A stretch of DNA of 64,000 nt from Sporosarcina sp. FSL K6-1522 (lineage in GTDB: Bacteria; Bacillota; Bacilli; Bacillales_A; Planococcaceae): contig NZ_CP152019.1 of NCBI RefSeq assembly GCF_038622445.1, positions 1,772,501-1,836,500 of the forward strand. The letters are read 5' to 3'. Numbering within the stretch: position 1 is the stretch's first letter; every line of letters begins with the position of its first letter. The position numbers were made by a program, and so were the translations under genes. Under the pieces are notes generated by a model, which made no database searches, had not been told where the DNA came from, and worked only from the letters and a program-made list of their open reading frames with translations. Below are positions 30,455 through 38,669 of this stretch, piece after piece.

Positions 30455-31420
30455 ATGGCTGTAATGACATGTGTGAAAGAACCTTCAATGCCTTATCATA
30501 CGGCAATGATGGTTCGAAAAAAGAAGAAACCGTATGTGAAGCATGACCAGATATTTAAAGAACTGATTTACAATTTCTTTATAGAGTTTCTGGACGTGTT
30601 TTTTCCAGAGGTTCATGCAGGAATCGATTTCAAGTCGATCAAACCGCTATCTGAAGAGTTGTATACGGATTTGATCAAAGGTGAAAATCGACGAGTTGAC
30701 ATTATCATTGAAGCAAAGTTGAAAGGTACAGATACACTCATTATTGTTCATATGGAGCCGTAAAGTACGTATTAAGAGGACTTTCATAAGCGGATGTATT
30801 TGTATTTTAGTTTGCTTTATAACAAATACAGAAAGTCCATTTTGCCGATTGCGATTTTTAGTTATGATGGCAAACATACGGAATATGATCAATTTACGAT
30901 GGAGTTTTCATTCTTTCATGTGCTGACTTTTAACTTTCTGATGCTCGAATTAAAGAAGAAAAACTGGCGGGATTACATCAAGTCAGACAATCCAGTAGCA
31001 GCGGCATTGTTTGGGAAAATGGGCTATCGGAAAGAGGATAAGGTACAGATAAAGCTGGAGTTTTTGAAAATGCTCGTTAGGATGCAGTTAGATCCAGCTC
31101 GCACAAGATTTATCAATGATTTCTTTGAACAATATTTGAAATTAGATGACGAAGAGGAGGAAGAGCTGATGCAAGAAGTTAACCGATTGGAGAGCGAAGG
31201 CGAGTTTAAGTTCACACAGTTACCGAATTCTTGGGAGGAGAGAGGAGTTCGAAAGGGGATAGAACGAGGGATAGAACGAGGGATAGAGCAAGGGATAGAA
31301 CAAGGTGTAACAAAAGTTGTGCTGGAGATGTTGAAAAAAGGATTTACAAATGACGTTATAGCGGAAGTAACCTATTTGGATCAAGAAAAGATTGAAGAAC
31401 TGCGAGAAACACTTCAATAG
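30455..31420 (+). pseudogene. Rpn-family (PD-(D/E)XK nuclease/transposase-like) gene with two in-frame TAA codons
   Basis: The frame from ATG 30455 (after aaagga) encodes a typical Rpn/PDDEXK-family protein: MVRKKKKPYVKHDQIFKELI, RRVDIIIEAKL, then HMEP. It is cut by TAA at 30761 and again by TAA at 30773, and continues in the same frame with EDFHKRMYLYFSLLYNKYRK to a normal family C terminus of repeated RGIEQGIEQG and KGFTNDVIAEVT. There is no frameshift. Both stops fall where relatives have Gln (CAA), and the first removes the Gln of the E-x-Q nuclease motif, so each is a single C-to-T change. The ends are otherwise well kept, suggesting recent loss. Intact members promote RecA-independent recombination as nucleases. 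Confidence 0.88.
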
Positions 31421-32062
31421 AGAGAGTTGTGTCAGCCGCAATTTAAAAAGCACGAATGGTATCCATACCAGATACTGTTTGTGCTTTCTTTATAGAATCT
31501 AAGAAATGTACTTCTTTCATTCAGCGGTCTCGGATGTGAGCTCCCGACTATCAATTACGCCTCGGCGTAATTGCGTCCAGATTTTTTTTCGAGCTCGCTC
31601 GAAAAAAAACCCTAAAAAATCTGTGACATCCGCCGGAGGCTTGGGCCTGCACGATGCAGGTCATGCAGGCGTTGCCAATCGAACAGCGAAGGGTTCGATT
31701 TGCCGTATTTCTGTGCTTTTTGCAGAAATTAAGGCACCGCTCTTCGGGCGTGGCGACCTTAGCCTGTGTTCCTCTATCGTTCAGCCGGTGTATGAACATC
31801 CATTGAACAGGAAAACAAAACCGCATTCATCTCGCCACCTATCGAGGTGGGAGTTTTCTGTAGCTGACGCTTCGCTTTCAGTACAAAAAGATTTGCTGAA
31901 TGAAGATAAACTATCCCTACAATTCTCACAACAGTTTTCCGTGTGTATGGTAATATGAGATATACCATTTTATTATTGCCTGGGAAATTATAAAATCTCG
32001 TATTGTGGTGAGTACATGGAGATTTCATGTCTAGGCTGTTGTTTTGAAAGGAGTCGGGGAAA
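31421..32062. other. gene-free stretch mostly filled by a dispersed repeat
   Basis: It holds a weak hairpin (aaagcac...gtgcttt, about 31447-31489) that may end the Rpn transcript, then the ~365-bp repeat copy at 31551-31914, and about 150 bp of leader before the DUF72 gene. Confidence 0.7.
31551..31914 (-). repeat. ~365-bp dispersed multi-hairpin repeat, copy 1 (inverted)
   Basis: The reverse complement is about 90% identical by eye to 35982-36342. It starts with agtttatcttcattcagc and ends in the palindrome caattacgcc/ggcgtaattg. Internal inverted repeats include ccaatcgaac/gttcgattgg and cacctcgataggtgg. It has no open frame with recognisable coding content and no matched terminal inverted repeats. 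Confidence 0.92.
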
Positions 32063-32926
32063 ATGATTCAAATCGGATTGACGGGTTGGGGAGATCACCC
32101 CGATGTGTATGAAGTGTCTTCAACAGCTAAGGAGAAGTTGGTGGATTATAGCGCGCATTTTCCGATTGTCGAGTTGGATGCGACGTTTTATGCGATTCAG
32201 CCGGAGCGCAATATTCGGAAGTGGATTGCGGAGACGCCGGATAATTTTCAATTTATCGTGAAGGCCTATCAGGGAATGACCGGGCATCATCGGGGCGAGC
32301 TTCCGTATGCATCTCTGGATGAAATGTACAGATTGTTTCGCTTATCAGTCACACCTCTTCAAGAAGCGGGCAAGCTGGCGATGATTCTTGTGCAATTTCC
32401 GCCGTGGTTTGATTGTACGAAAGAGCATGTGGAGGAAATTCGTTATGTTTGTCAGCAATTACAGGGATTCGATGTTGCCATCGAATTTAGGCATCAGTCT
32501 TGGTATTCGGATACATATACTGAAAAGACGCTGGATTTTTTACGAGGTTTGAATGTCATTCACTCTGTTTGCGACGAACCACAGGCGGGAGAAGGGAGCA
32601 TTCCGCTTATAGCGCGTACGACGCGTGCAGACAAAGTGTTATTTCGACTGCATGGGCGCAATGTCCAAGGCTGGCGCAACACGACTGGAGACGATCAGGC
32701 GTGGCGGAAAGTCAGGTATTTATACAATTATAATGAAGCCGAGTTGACTGAAATACAGCGTGCTGTGGATACACTCCAGGCAGAAACAGCTGAAGTATTC
32801 GTCGTTTTCAACAACAATTCTGGCGGGCACGCTGCGCAAAATGCGAAACAGTTACAAAAAATGCTTAATATTCAATTTGAAAGTCTGGCGCCCAAACAGC
32901 TCGACTTTTTTGGGGGCGAATGGTAA
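32063..32926 (+). CDS. yunF: DUF72 family protein (YunF/YecE-like)
   Basis: A 287-residue TIM-barrel DUF72 protein. It starts with IQIGLTGWGDHPDVYE and contains VELDATFYAIQPERN, FIVKAYQGMTGH, VAIEFRHQSW and VFNNNSGGHAAQNA, the conserved pockets of the family. The biochemical function is not established. The ATG follows aaaggag, and the stop overlaps the start of the TauE-like gene, as in the yunF-yunE pair of B. subtilis. Confidence 0.9.
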   Translation: MIQIGLTGWGDHPDVYEVSSTAKEKLVDYSAHFPIVELDATFYAIQPERNIRKWIAETPDNFQFIVKAYQGMTGHHRGELPYASLDEMYRLFRLSVTPLQEAGKLAMILVQFPPWFDCTKEHVEEIRYVCQQLQGFDVAIEFRHQSWYSDTYTEKTLDFLRGLNVIHSVCDEPQAGEGSIPLIARTTRADKVLFRLHGRNVQGWRNTTGDDQAWRKVRYLYNYNEAELTEIQRAVDTLQAETAEVFVVFNNNSGGHAAQNAKQLQKMLNIQFESLAPKQLDFFGGEW

Positions 32927-33750
32927 TGGAGTATCTTATATTAGCGATAATAGGTCTAGCATCGGGAATTGTCGGGGCGCTCGTTGGATTGGGTGGGGGC
33001 GTGATCCTCGTACCAGCAACTTTATTCATCGGCATTAATCTAGGCATGATTGATGGCATTACACCACAAACGGTTGTCGGTCTTTCTGTCGTCATGATGA
33101 TTTTTATAGGACTGGCATCGACGCTGTCGTATATGAAGTCGAAAACCATTGACTATCGTAGTAGTTTGATCTTCTTCGCGGGTAGCATACCCGGGACCTT
33201 GTTAGGTGCGTATGTCAATAAAGGGCTTGATTTGCCTTCATTCAATTTATATTTTGGTATTTTACTGATTATTTTATCGACACTTCTTCTCGTTCGAAAG
33301 TACTTAAAGCCCGTCGAATGGTTTGTAAAACATGGGAAGAAGCGCAGTTTTACAGATGCAACGGGGGAGACGTTCGTATTTGGTTATCCGGTGTGGTTTG
33401 CGTTGGTGCTGACATTTGGCGTCGGGTTTGCATCTGGCCTTTTCGGTATTGGTGGCGGTTCTATCATCGTGCCTGCGATGATTCTGTTGTTCTTATTCCC
33501 GCCGCATGTCGCGGTAGGGACGTCGATGTTCATGGTACTGTTATCGGCCGTTGTCAACTCTATTACGCATATTTCACTCGGAAATGTGCCATGGCTTTAT
33601 ACGATACCTGTCATACCCGCCGCTTATATGGGGGCAAAGATTGGCGCGGCGTTAAATCAAAAAATGAAATCTGAAACACTTGTGTTTGCATTGCGCATTA
33701 TTTTGCTGTTGCTAGGTGTTAGGTCAATTATCGACGGAATATGGGGGTGA
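32926..33750 (+). CDS. yunE: TSUP/TauE-SafE family membrane permease (YunE-like)
   Basis: A 274-residue membrane protein of the sulfite/organosulfonate exporter family with about eight hydrophobic helices and the twin Gly-rich repeats GIVGALVGLGGGVILVP (about 14-30) and FGVGFASGLFGIGGGSIIVP (about 161-180). I chose ATG 32926, which overlaps the yunF stop (TAATG) and has gggggcga at good spacing; an ATG two codons earlier is too close. Its substrate is unknown. A metallophosphatase gene follows in the same frame, 6 bp after its TGA. Confidence 0.87.
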   Translation: MEYLILAIIGLASGIVGALVGLGGGVILVPATLFIGINLGMIDGITPQTVVGLSVVMMIFIGLASTLSYMKSKTIDYRSSLIFFAGSIPGTLLGAYVNKGLDLPSFNLYFGILLIILSTLLLVRKYLKPVEWFVKHGKKRSFTDATGETFVFGYPVWFALVLTFGVGFASGLFGIGGGSIIVPAMILLFLFPPHVAVGTSMFMVLLSAVVNSITHISLGNVPWLYTIPVIPAAYMGAKIGAALNQKMKSETLVFALRIILLLLGVRSIIDGIWG

Positions 33751-33756
33751 GTTGCC

Positions 33757-35127
33757 ATTAAAAACATAGAGACAATCCATTTCTATCACACAAATGATAT
33801 TCATAGTCATTTTGAACATTGGCCGCAAATTAGCCGCTTTCTTCGCGAGCAGAAAAAGCAGCATCAGGATAAGGGCGAAGCCTGTTTTGTTTTTGATATT
33901 GGTGATTATGTTGACCGCTCACATCCTTTTACAGAGGGAACTATGGGGCAGGGCAATGTGGAGCTATTGAATCGTGCGGGCTATGATGCGGTGACAATCG
34001 GCAACAACGAAGGGATTACGATGTCAAAAGAAGCGTTAACCTCCCTTTATACAGATGCGAAGTTCGATGTCATCCTAAGTAATTTGCTGACAGAAGGACA
34101 GCAACCTACATGGGCATTGCCTTCTAAGATTTACGTGACTGATATGGGTATTCGTGTTGGTGTCATTGGTGCAACGGCAGAGTATAGGACGTTCTATTCG
34201 AAGTTAGGATGGGAAGTGACACCGCCTTGTGAAGCGCTTCAGCAAATGGCGACGCAGCTCAAAGAGCAAACAGATGTCATCGTTTGTTTATCGCATATGG
34301 GTGTGACGGAAGATCGTCGATTGGCCAAGTTATGTAGTGATATCGATGTGATTTTCGGTGCACATACGCATCATTTATTTATAAAGGGAGAATTTGTCCA
34401 GCAAGCGCTGTTGGCTGCAACTGGCAAGTATGGTGAGTACGTTGGGCATGTCCAAGTGCAGGTGGATCTAAACCAGAAGGACATTACGCATAAAGAAGCG
34501 ACAGTCTATCGCTCGGATGCGTTGGCATTAAGGGATGAAGAGGCACAAGAAGTACATCGGTTGATTGAGACGGGCAAGCAGGCGATGAGTGAGACTGTGT
34601 TTTACAATCCGCAAGCACTGACGCAAAACCTTTTTGGAGAAAGTCCATTGGCTTCCTTTTTCGGGCGAGGACTCGTTGCTTATACAAATGCAGATTGTGC
34701 AATGTTCAATGCAGGCATTTTTCTAGGTAGTTTGGATGTAGGATGGGTGACAAAAGGAGATTTGCACACGCTGTTGCCACACCCTATTAACCCTTGCATC
34801 ATCACCTTAGATGGTGCGGAACTCATAGAGATTTATGAGCTATCATTGAATGAGGAATGGCCACATATTGAAATTAAAGGGCTCGGCTTTCGTGGAACGT
34901 TAATGGGTGCGATGATGCATGAAAGGCTGTATCGAAATCGACATGGCAGGTTGTATGCGGGTAATCGTGAAGTAGTTGCGGGGCAATCCTACACCCTTGC
35001 AACGCTTGATATGTTCACGTTTGGTTATTTCTTCCCTACGCTCAAACATGCAGAAAAAGACTATTGCATGCCCGAACTAATTCGAGATGTCTTTGGTTGG
35101 TATGGTGTACAATCATCAGGTGAATAA
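33757..35127 (+). CDS. yunD: 5'-nucleotidase/metallophosphoesterase (YunD-like), probable ATT start
   Basis: Homology begins well upstream of the first in-frame ATG (33943): IHFYHTNDIHSHFE contains the metal-binding DxH of the calcineurin-like fold, FDIGDY the second metal site, and TIGNNE the third. Between the yunE stop (33748-33750) and this motif, no ATG, GTG or TTG exists in frame. The best candidate is ATT at 33757, 6 nt after the gggggtga ribosome site, giving 456 residues, close to YunD length. The C-terminal 5'-nucleotidase domain (about 300-450, with NPCIITLDGAELIEI) is present. Starting at the ATG would delete the catalytic core. There is no signal peptide, so it should be cytoplasmic. 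Confidence 0.85.
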   Translation: MKNIETIHFYHTNDIHSHFEHWPQISRFLREQKKQHQDKGEACFVFDIGDYVDRSHPFTEGTMGQGNVELLNRAGYDAVTIGNNEGITMSKEALTSLYTDAKFDVILSNLLTEGQQPTWALPSKIYVTDMGIRVGVIGATAEYRTFYSKLGWEVTPPCEALQQMATQLKEQTDVIVCLSHMGVTEDRRLAKLCSDIDVIFGAHTHHLFIKGEFVQQALLAATGKYGEYVGHVQVQVDLNQKDITHKEATVYRSDALALRDEEAQEVHRLIETGKQAMSETVFYNPQALTQNLFGESPLASFFGRGLVAYTNADCAMFNAGIFLGSLDVGWVTKGDLHTLLPHPINPCIITLDGAELIEIYELSLNEEWPHIEIKGLGFRGTLMGAMMHERLYRNRHGRLYAGNREVVAGQSYTLATLDMFTFGYFFPTLKHAEKDYCMPELIRDVFGWYGVQSSGE

Positions 35128-35131
35128 GCGG

Positions 35132-35170
35132 CTCCTTTCCTGCATAACGTGAAGCAGGAGGAGTCGTTTT
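35132..35170 (+). promoter_or_regulatory. hairpin that includes the yunB ribosome site
   Basis: Arms ctcctttcctgc (35132-35143) and gcaggaggag (35154-35163) pair, hiding the aggagg site of the TTG start at 35169, and are followed by gtcgtttt. It may act as the yunD terminator, as a translational brake on yunB, or both. Confidence 0.55.
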
Positions 35171-35945
35171 GAAATTTCATGGGCAAGTTGCCAGAAGGTC
35201 TAGGAAGAAGAAGCGTAAGCTATTGCCACTCCTAATCCCCGCATTCCTTATCGCAATTGTTCTGTTTTTATATACCGTGAATGCGAGACTCACACCGATT
35301 TATAGCGATTATGCGGAAGTACAAACACAAAAAGTCGCCGCACATGTCATTAGCCAAGCGATTAATTCAAAGGATTTTTACAGACCGAGCACGAGCGAAG
35401 TCTTTGTGAAAAGCCCGAACGCCACTGGTGAAAATGAACCGCTCATCATCGATACACAAATCGTTGGGAAAGTATTGGCGGAAACACATGCACTTGTAGC
35501 GTCTTACCTAGAGGAAGCCGAAAAAGGCAATCTGGATTTACTACCATCACAAGACAATATCGAATACGATCAGCAAGCAATGGCAAAAGAAGAAGGCATC
35601 GTCTTTTTTGTGCCGATAGGGCAAGCGGCTAATATACCTTTGTTAGGTAGCTTAGGACCGAAGATACCGGTTCGCTTCCATGTCATTGGGGATGTGCATG
35701 CCACGGTTGACACGGAAATCACAGAATACGGTATCAATAATGCTCTTGTGAAAGTAGATGTGTTATTGACTGTAAATGTGCAAATTGTGGTGCCACTTGC
35801 CACGAAAAAAAGTGTAGTCGTACAAAGAATTCCTGTAGCCATGGCGATTACGCCAGGAACAGTGCCGCCGGTTTACAGTGGCAGTGGTGACGGTGGAAGT
35901 ACGCCGAATATTGAGATACCTGTTCAACTCCCACCAGAGCAATAA
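35169..35945 (+). CDS. yunB: sporulation protein YunB
   Basis: A 258-residue protein with a basic N terminus (RRSRKKKRK) and one membrane anchor at about 18-38, followed by the conserved extracytoplasmic YunB domain (FYRPSTSEVFVK, then PIGQAANIPLLGSLGPKIPV). The C-terminal tail after about residue 232 is Gly/Ser/Pro-rich. The TTG start is well placed after gcaggagg. YunB is a sporulation-associated protein in B. subtilis (sigma-E regulon), so its presence indicates an endospore former. The exact role is not known. Confidence 0.9.
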   Translation: MKFHGQVARRSRKKKRKLLPLLIPAFLIAIVLFLYTVNARLTPIYSDYAEVQTQKVAAHVISQAINSKDFYRPSTSEVFVKSPNATGENEPLIIDTQIVGKVLAETHALVASYLEEAEKGNLDLLPSQDNIEYDQQAMAKEEGIVFFVPIGQAANIPLLGSLGPKIPVRFHVIGDVHATVDTEITEYGINNALVKVDVLLTVNVQIVVPLATKKSVVVQRIPVAMAITPGTVPPVYSGSGDGGSTPNIEIPVQLPPEQ

Positions 35946-35981
35946 AGAAAAAAGTGAGCGCTTTGGCGTCAGATATTGGAC

Positions 35982-36342
35982 AGTTTATCTTCATTCAGCA
36001 AATCTTTTTGTACTGAAAGCGAAGCGTCAGCTACAGAAAACTCCCACCTCCACAGGTGGCGAGATGGATGCGGTTTTGTTTTTCTGTTCAGTGGGTGTTC
36101 AAACACCGGCTGAATGATAGAGGAACACAGGCTAAGGTCGCCACGTCGGAAAAGCGGTGCCTTAATTTCTGCAAAAAGCACAGAAATTAAGGCCAATCGA
36201 ACCCTTCGCTGTTCGATTGGCAACGCCTGCATGACCTGCATCGTGCGGACCCAAGCCTCCGGCGGATGTCATAGATTTTTTAGAGGATTTTTTAGAGCGA
36301 GCTCGAAAAAATTTGGACGCAATTACGCCGAGGCGTAATTGA
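35982..36342 (+). repeat. ~365-bp dispersed multi-hairpin repeat, copy 2
   Basis: It begins agtttatcttcattcagc, 37 bp after the yunB stop, and ends with the palindrome caattacgcc/ggcgtaattg. It contains at least four internal inverted repeats: ccttaatttctg/cagaaattaagg (36160-36192), ccaatcgaac/gttcgattgg (36192-36220), gcgagctcg, and tgcatgacctgca. It is in opposite orientation to copy 1. Confidence 0.93.
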
Positions 36343-36663
36343 TTGAGTTGGAAGACTCGCACTTTTCTTAACCTTTCATCGAGGCTTGAAAACGCTATGA
36401 ATTACTGATAGGCTTGTAATGGTATTAAAAATATCGATTGGGTAGAGGCTGCATTGCTTATGAGTCGCATACGTGAGAGTGACATCTATGACCGTATGTA
36501 AAAGGAAGCTTTGCCGAAGTTTGATGGGGTTGTCGAGTCCATCAGGCTGGGGTTATTCCGAATAGGGATAACACTGTCATGAGTCTGATAAGACGTATGA
36601 TGAGCTACAAGTCGTAAGTTAGATAAGCAGTATGATTTATCCAACAAACGAAACGTAGATAAG

Positions 36664-36707
36664 CCGGCTTCCCTTGCATTGTAAAATGTTGTGGGAGCCG
36701 GTTTTTT
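36664..36707 (+). terminator. terminator-like hairpin before the NhaC gene
   Basis: Arms ccggcttccc (36664-36673) and gggagccgg (36693-36701) with one bulge are followed by six T. It lies 50 bp upstream of the NhaC-type gene. It ends an upstream transcript or could attenuate the gene from a distant promoter. Confidence 0.78.
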
Positions 36708-36756
36708 AGTCCCTCCTGAAGAGCCTTACTACTGAATGAAAACGGAGGAATTTAGC

Positions 36757-38313
36757 ATGATCGGAACATGGGTTTCAATTTTGCCGCCAATCATTGCGAT
36801 TGTCATGGTGTTGGCGACAAAACGCGTATTACTATCACTGGGATCGGGAATTGTTGCCGCGGCTTTACTCGCAGCGTCCTTTGCACCAGGGGAGTCCATC
36901 AAGTACTTATGGAATGGAATGATTGTCTCCTTCTGGGATGGAGGAGAAGTGAATATATATAATATTTGTATCATGTTATTCATTCTTTTACTCGGTGTCA
37001 TTACAGCGTTCGTGAGTCTATCAGGCGGTAGCCGGGCGTTCGCGGAATGGGCTGTACGCCGTATTAAAACAAAGCGAGGAGCGAAGTTGCTAACAGTCGT
37101 TTTAGGGATTGCGATATTCGTAGATGACTACTTTAATGCGTTAGCGGTTGGTCAAATTGCGCGTCCGATTACGGATCAGCACAAGATTTCCCGTGCGAAA
37201 CTAGCTTATTTTATCGATTCGACGTCTGCACCAATCTGTTCAATTTCTCCAATTTCGAGCTGGGGTGCTTTCTTAATTGGTCAAATGGCATTGATTTTTG
37301 GAGGGGCTGCGGCGATTAGTTATTCGCCATTATCGGCATTCATCATGATGGCGCCTATGAATTTCTATGTCGTCGCAACATTAGCGATGGTCTTCTTCTT
37401 TGCATGGACAGATATTGACCTGTTTGAAATGAAAAAGCATGAGAAACTTGCTCAGGATAAAGGACAATTATTTGATCCGAATAAAGATATCCCAGGCCAA
37501 TTGAAAGACGATTTCCCTGTGCATACACATGGTCGTGTACGTGACCTTGTTGCACCAATCGTGACATTAGTCGTTGTAACATTTGCGATGATGTTTAGAA
37601 CAGGCTATGTGGCAGGTGGTTCGATGAACATCTGGTCGATTTTTGAAAACACGGATGTGCCTCTGTCATTATTGACAGGTGGAATTGTCGGGACAGCGGT
37701 CGCTGCTATTCTTTATATGATGCAGATGAAACATAATGAGACAGCGAATATGGGGCTAATGCTACGTGCGTTTACAAGTGGTATCAAGGCGATGCTTCCA
37801 GCGGTACTGATTCTCGTGTTTGCATGGGGATTGACGGATTTAATTGCTACGTTAGATACGGGCGCATATTTATCGCAAGTTGTGACGGAAGCGAATCTTC
37901 CAGTGGCATTCTTACCCGTTATTATCTTCGTACTTGCGGGACTGATGGCATTTGCGACGGGGACATCATGGGGGTCATTCGGGATCCTTTTACCGATTGC
38001 GGGAACAATTATGATTGAAGCCGCGCCAGATATGTTACTCCCGGCGTTAGCGGCTGTTCTTGCAGGGGCGGTCTTCGGGGATCACTGTTCACCGATTTCA
38101 GATACGACGATTTTGTCGTCTACTGGGGCTGGTAGTAACTTGATGGATCATGTCACAACACAATTACCGTATGCGATTATCAGTGCGACGATTGCGGCAG
38201 TTGGTTACATTGTGCTAGGCCTTACAGGTTCCGTATGGTTTGGTCTTGCGACTGTAGCTGTGATTTTAATCATCCTGTTTTCAGTTTGGACGATGCAAGC
38301 AAGAAAAGCGTAA
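36757..38313 (+). CDS. NhaC family Na+/H+ antiporter-like transporter
   Basis: A 518-residue membrane protein of the NhaC family with about 11-12 hydrophobic helices. Family hallmarks are IFVDDYFNALAVG (about 123-135), DSTSAPICSISPISSWG, FATGTSWGSFGILLPI and VFGDHCSPISDTTILSS. The start is the ATG at 36757 after cggagg; an ATG seven codons upstream precedes that site. NhaC proteins exchange Na+ for H+ or amino acids/organic acids such as malate and lactate; the exchange partner cannot be told here. The 3' end of the gene runs into a dispersed repeat that supplies the stop codon. Confidence 0.88.
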   Translation: MIGTWVSILPPIIAIVMVLATKRVLLSLGSGIVAAALLAASFAPGESIKYLWNGMIVSFWDGGEVNIYNICIMLFILLLGVITAFVSLSGGSRAFAEWAVRRIKTKRGAKLLTVVLGIAIFVDDYFNALAVGQIARPITDQHKISRAKLAYFIDSTSAPICSISPISSWGAFLIGQMALIFGGAAAISYSPLSAFIMMAPMNFYVVATLAMVFFFAWTDIDLFEMKKHEKLAQDKGQLFDPNKDIPGQLKDDFPVHTHGRVRDLVAPIVTLVVVTFAMMFRTGYVAGGSMNIWSIFENTDVPLSLLTGGIVGTAVAAILYMMQMKHNETANMGLMLRAFTSGIKAMLPAVLILVFAWGLTDLIATLDTGAYLSQVVTEANLPVAFLPVIIFVLAGLMAFATGTSWGSFGILLPIAGTIMIEAAPDMLLPALAAVLAGAVFGDHCSPISDTTILSSTGAGSNLMDHVTTQLPYAIISATIAAVGYIVLGLTGSVWFGLATVAVILIILFSVWTMQARKA

Positions 38314-38453
38314 GCGCCTGGTCAGGAGCGATAGGCGTTGGAGGGCTTGAAGATAAAGGCGCTTTTTGCCTTTATCAGCAAAGAGGATGACTGCATGACC
38401 TACCTCCTGTAGGCCCAAACGACCCGGGCTCCTAGGCGCTGAAACCTAGACAG
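38301..38453. repeat. ~150-bp 'aagcgcaagcgcct' dispersed repeat, longest copy in the window
   Basis: It begins aagaaaagcgtaagcgcctg at the NhaC stop codon and ends cctaggcgctgaaacctaga. The terminal parts match 10580-10616, and weaker traces occur at 5945-5990 and 49350-49370. An internal hairpin is aaaggcgctttttgccttta, and the module tgcatgacctacctcctgta followed by ggccca recurs in the repeat at 48001-48234. The following 38454-38669 holds a terminator (38500) and the lipA leader only. Confidence 0.75.
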
Positions 38454-38499
38454 GCAAGAAAAGCGGTAGCCTAACATTTAGAGAAGCGGTAACAAACAG

Positions 38500-38533
38500 G
38501 AAAGCGTCGTGTTATAGGCGCTTTCTTTTTTTC
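38500..38533 (+). terminator. intrinsic terminator
   Basis: Arms gaaagcg (38500-38506) and cgctttc (38519-38525) are followed by a T run. It probably ends the NhaC transcript. Confidence 0.82.
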
Positions 38534-38669
38534 TTAAAGAGCCGCTGTATAGAATGTTCGGTGGTTGTTTGAAGTCTGAATATATGTTACATTGGCAACA
38601 GTAATCCCTAGTTGGGTACAGTAGAAAGTCAATTGAAAATATGCAAGGCGTATGTGAGTACACCGTAGA

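Larger units (their letters stand above)
35946..36756. other. 0.8-kb gene-free stretch: dispersed repeat plus possible gene remnant
   Basis: Repeat copy 2 fills 35982-36342. The rest (36343-36660) has a short frame reading IDWVEAALLMSRIRESDIYD, then RM, a TAA, and KEALPKFDGVVESIR, which looks like decayed coding sequence, but I cannot identify it. A terminator follows at 36664. Confidence 0.55.

Noticed and set aside
31506-31958. 150-codon plus-strand frame (and its minus-strand counterpart) in 31.5-32.0 kb
   Set aside because: It lies entirely within the dispersed multi-hairpin repeat; frames differ between copies, so coding is unlikely.
36114-36338. 74-codon frame in repeat copy 2
   Set aside because: Same reason: repeat-internal, not kept in the other copies.
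36360-36735. Possible T-box or other amino-acid riboswitch before the NhaC gene
   Set aside because: A terminator is present, but I found no T-box core sequence or specifier-loop pattern and no other riboswitch signature.
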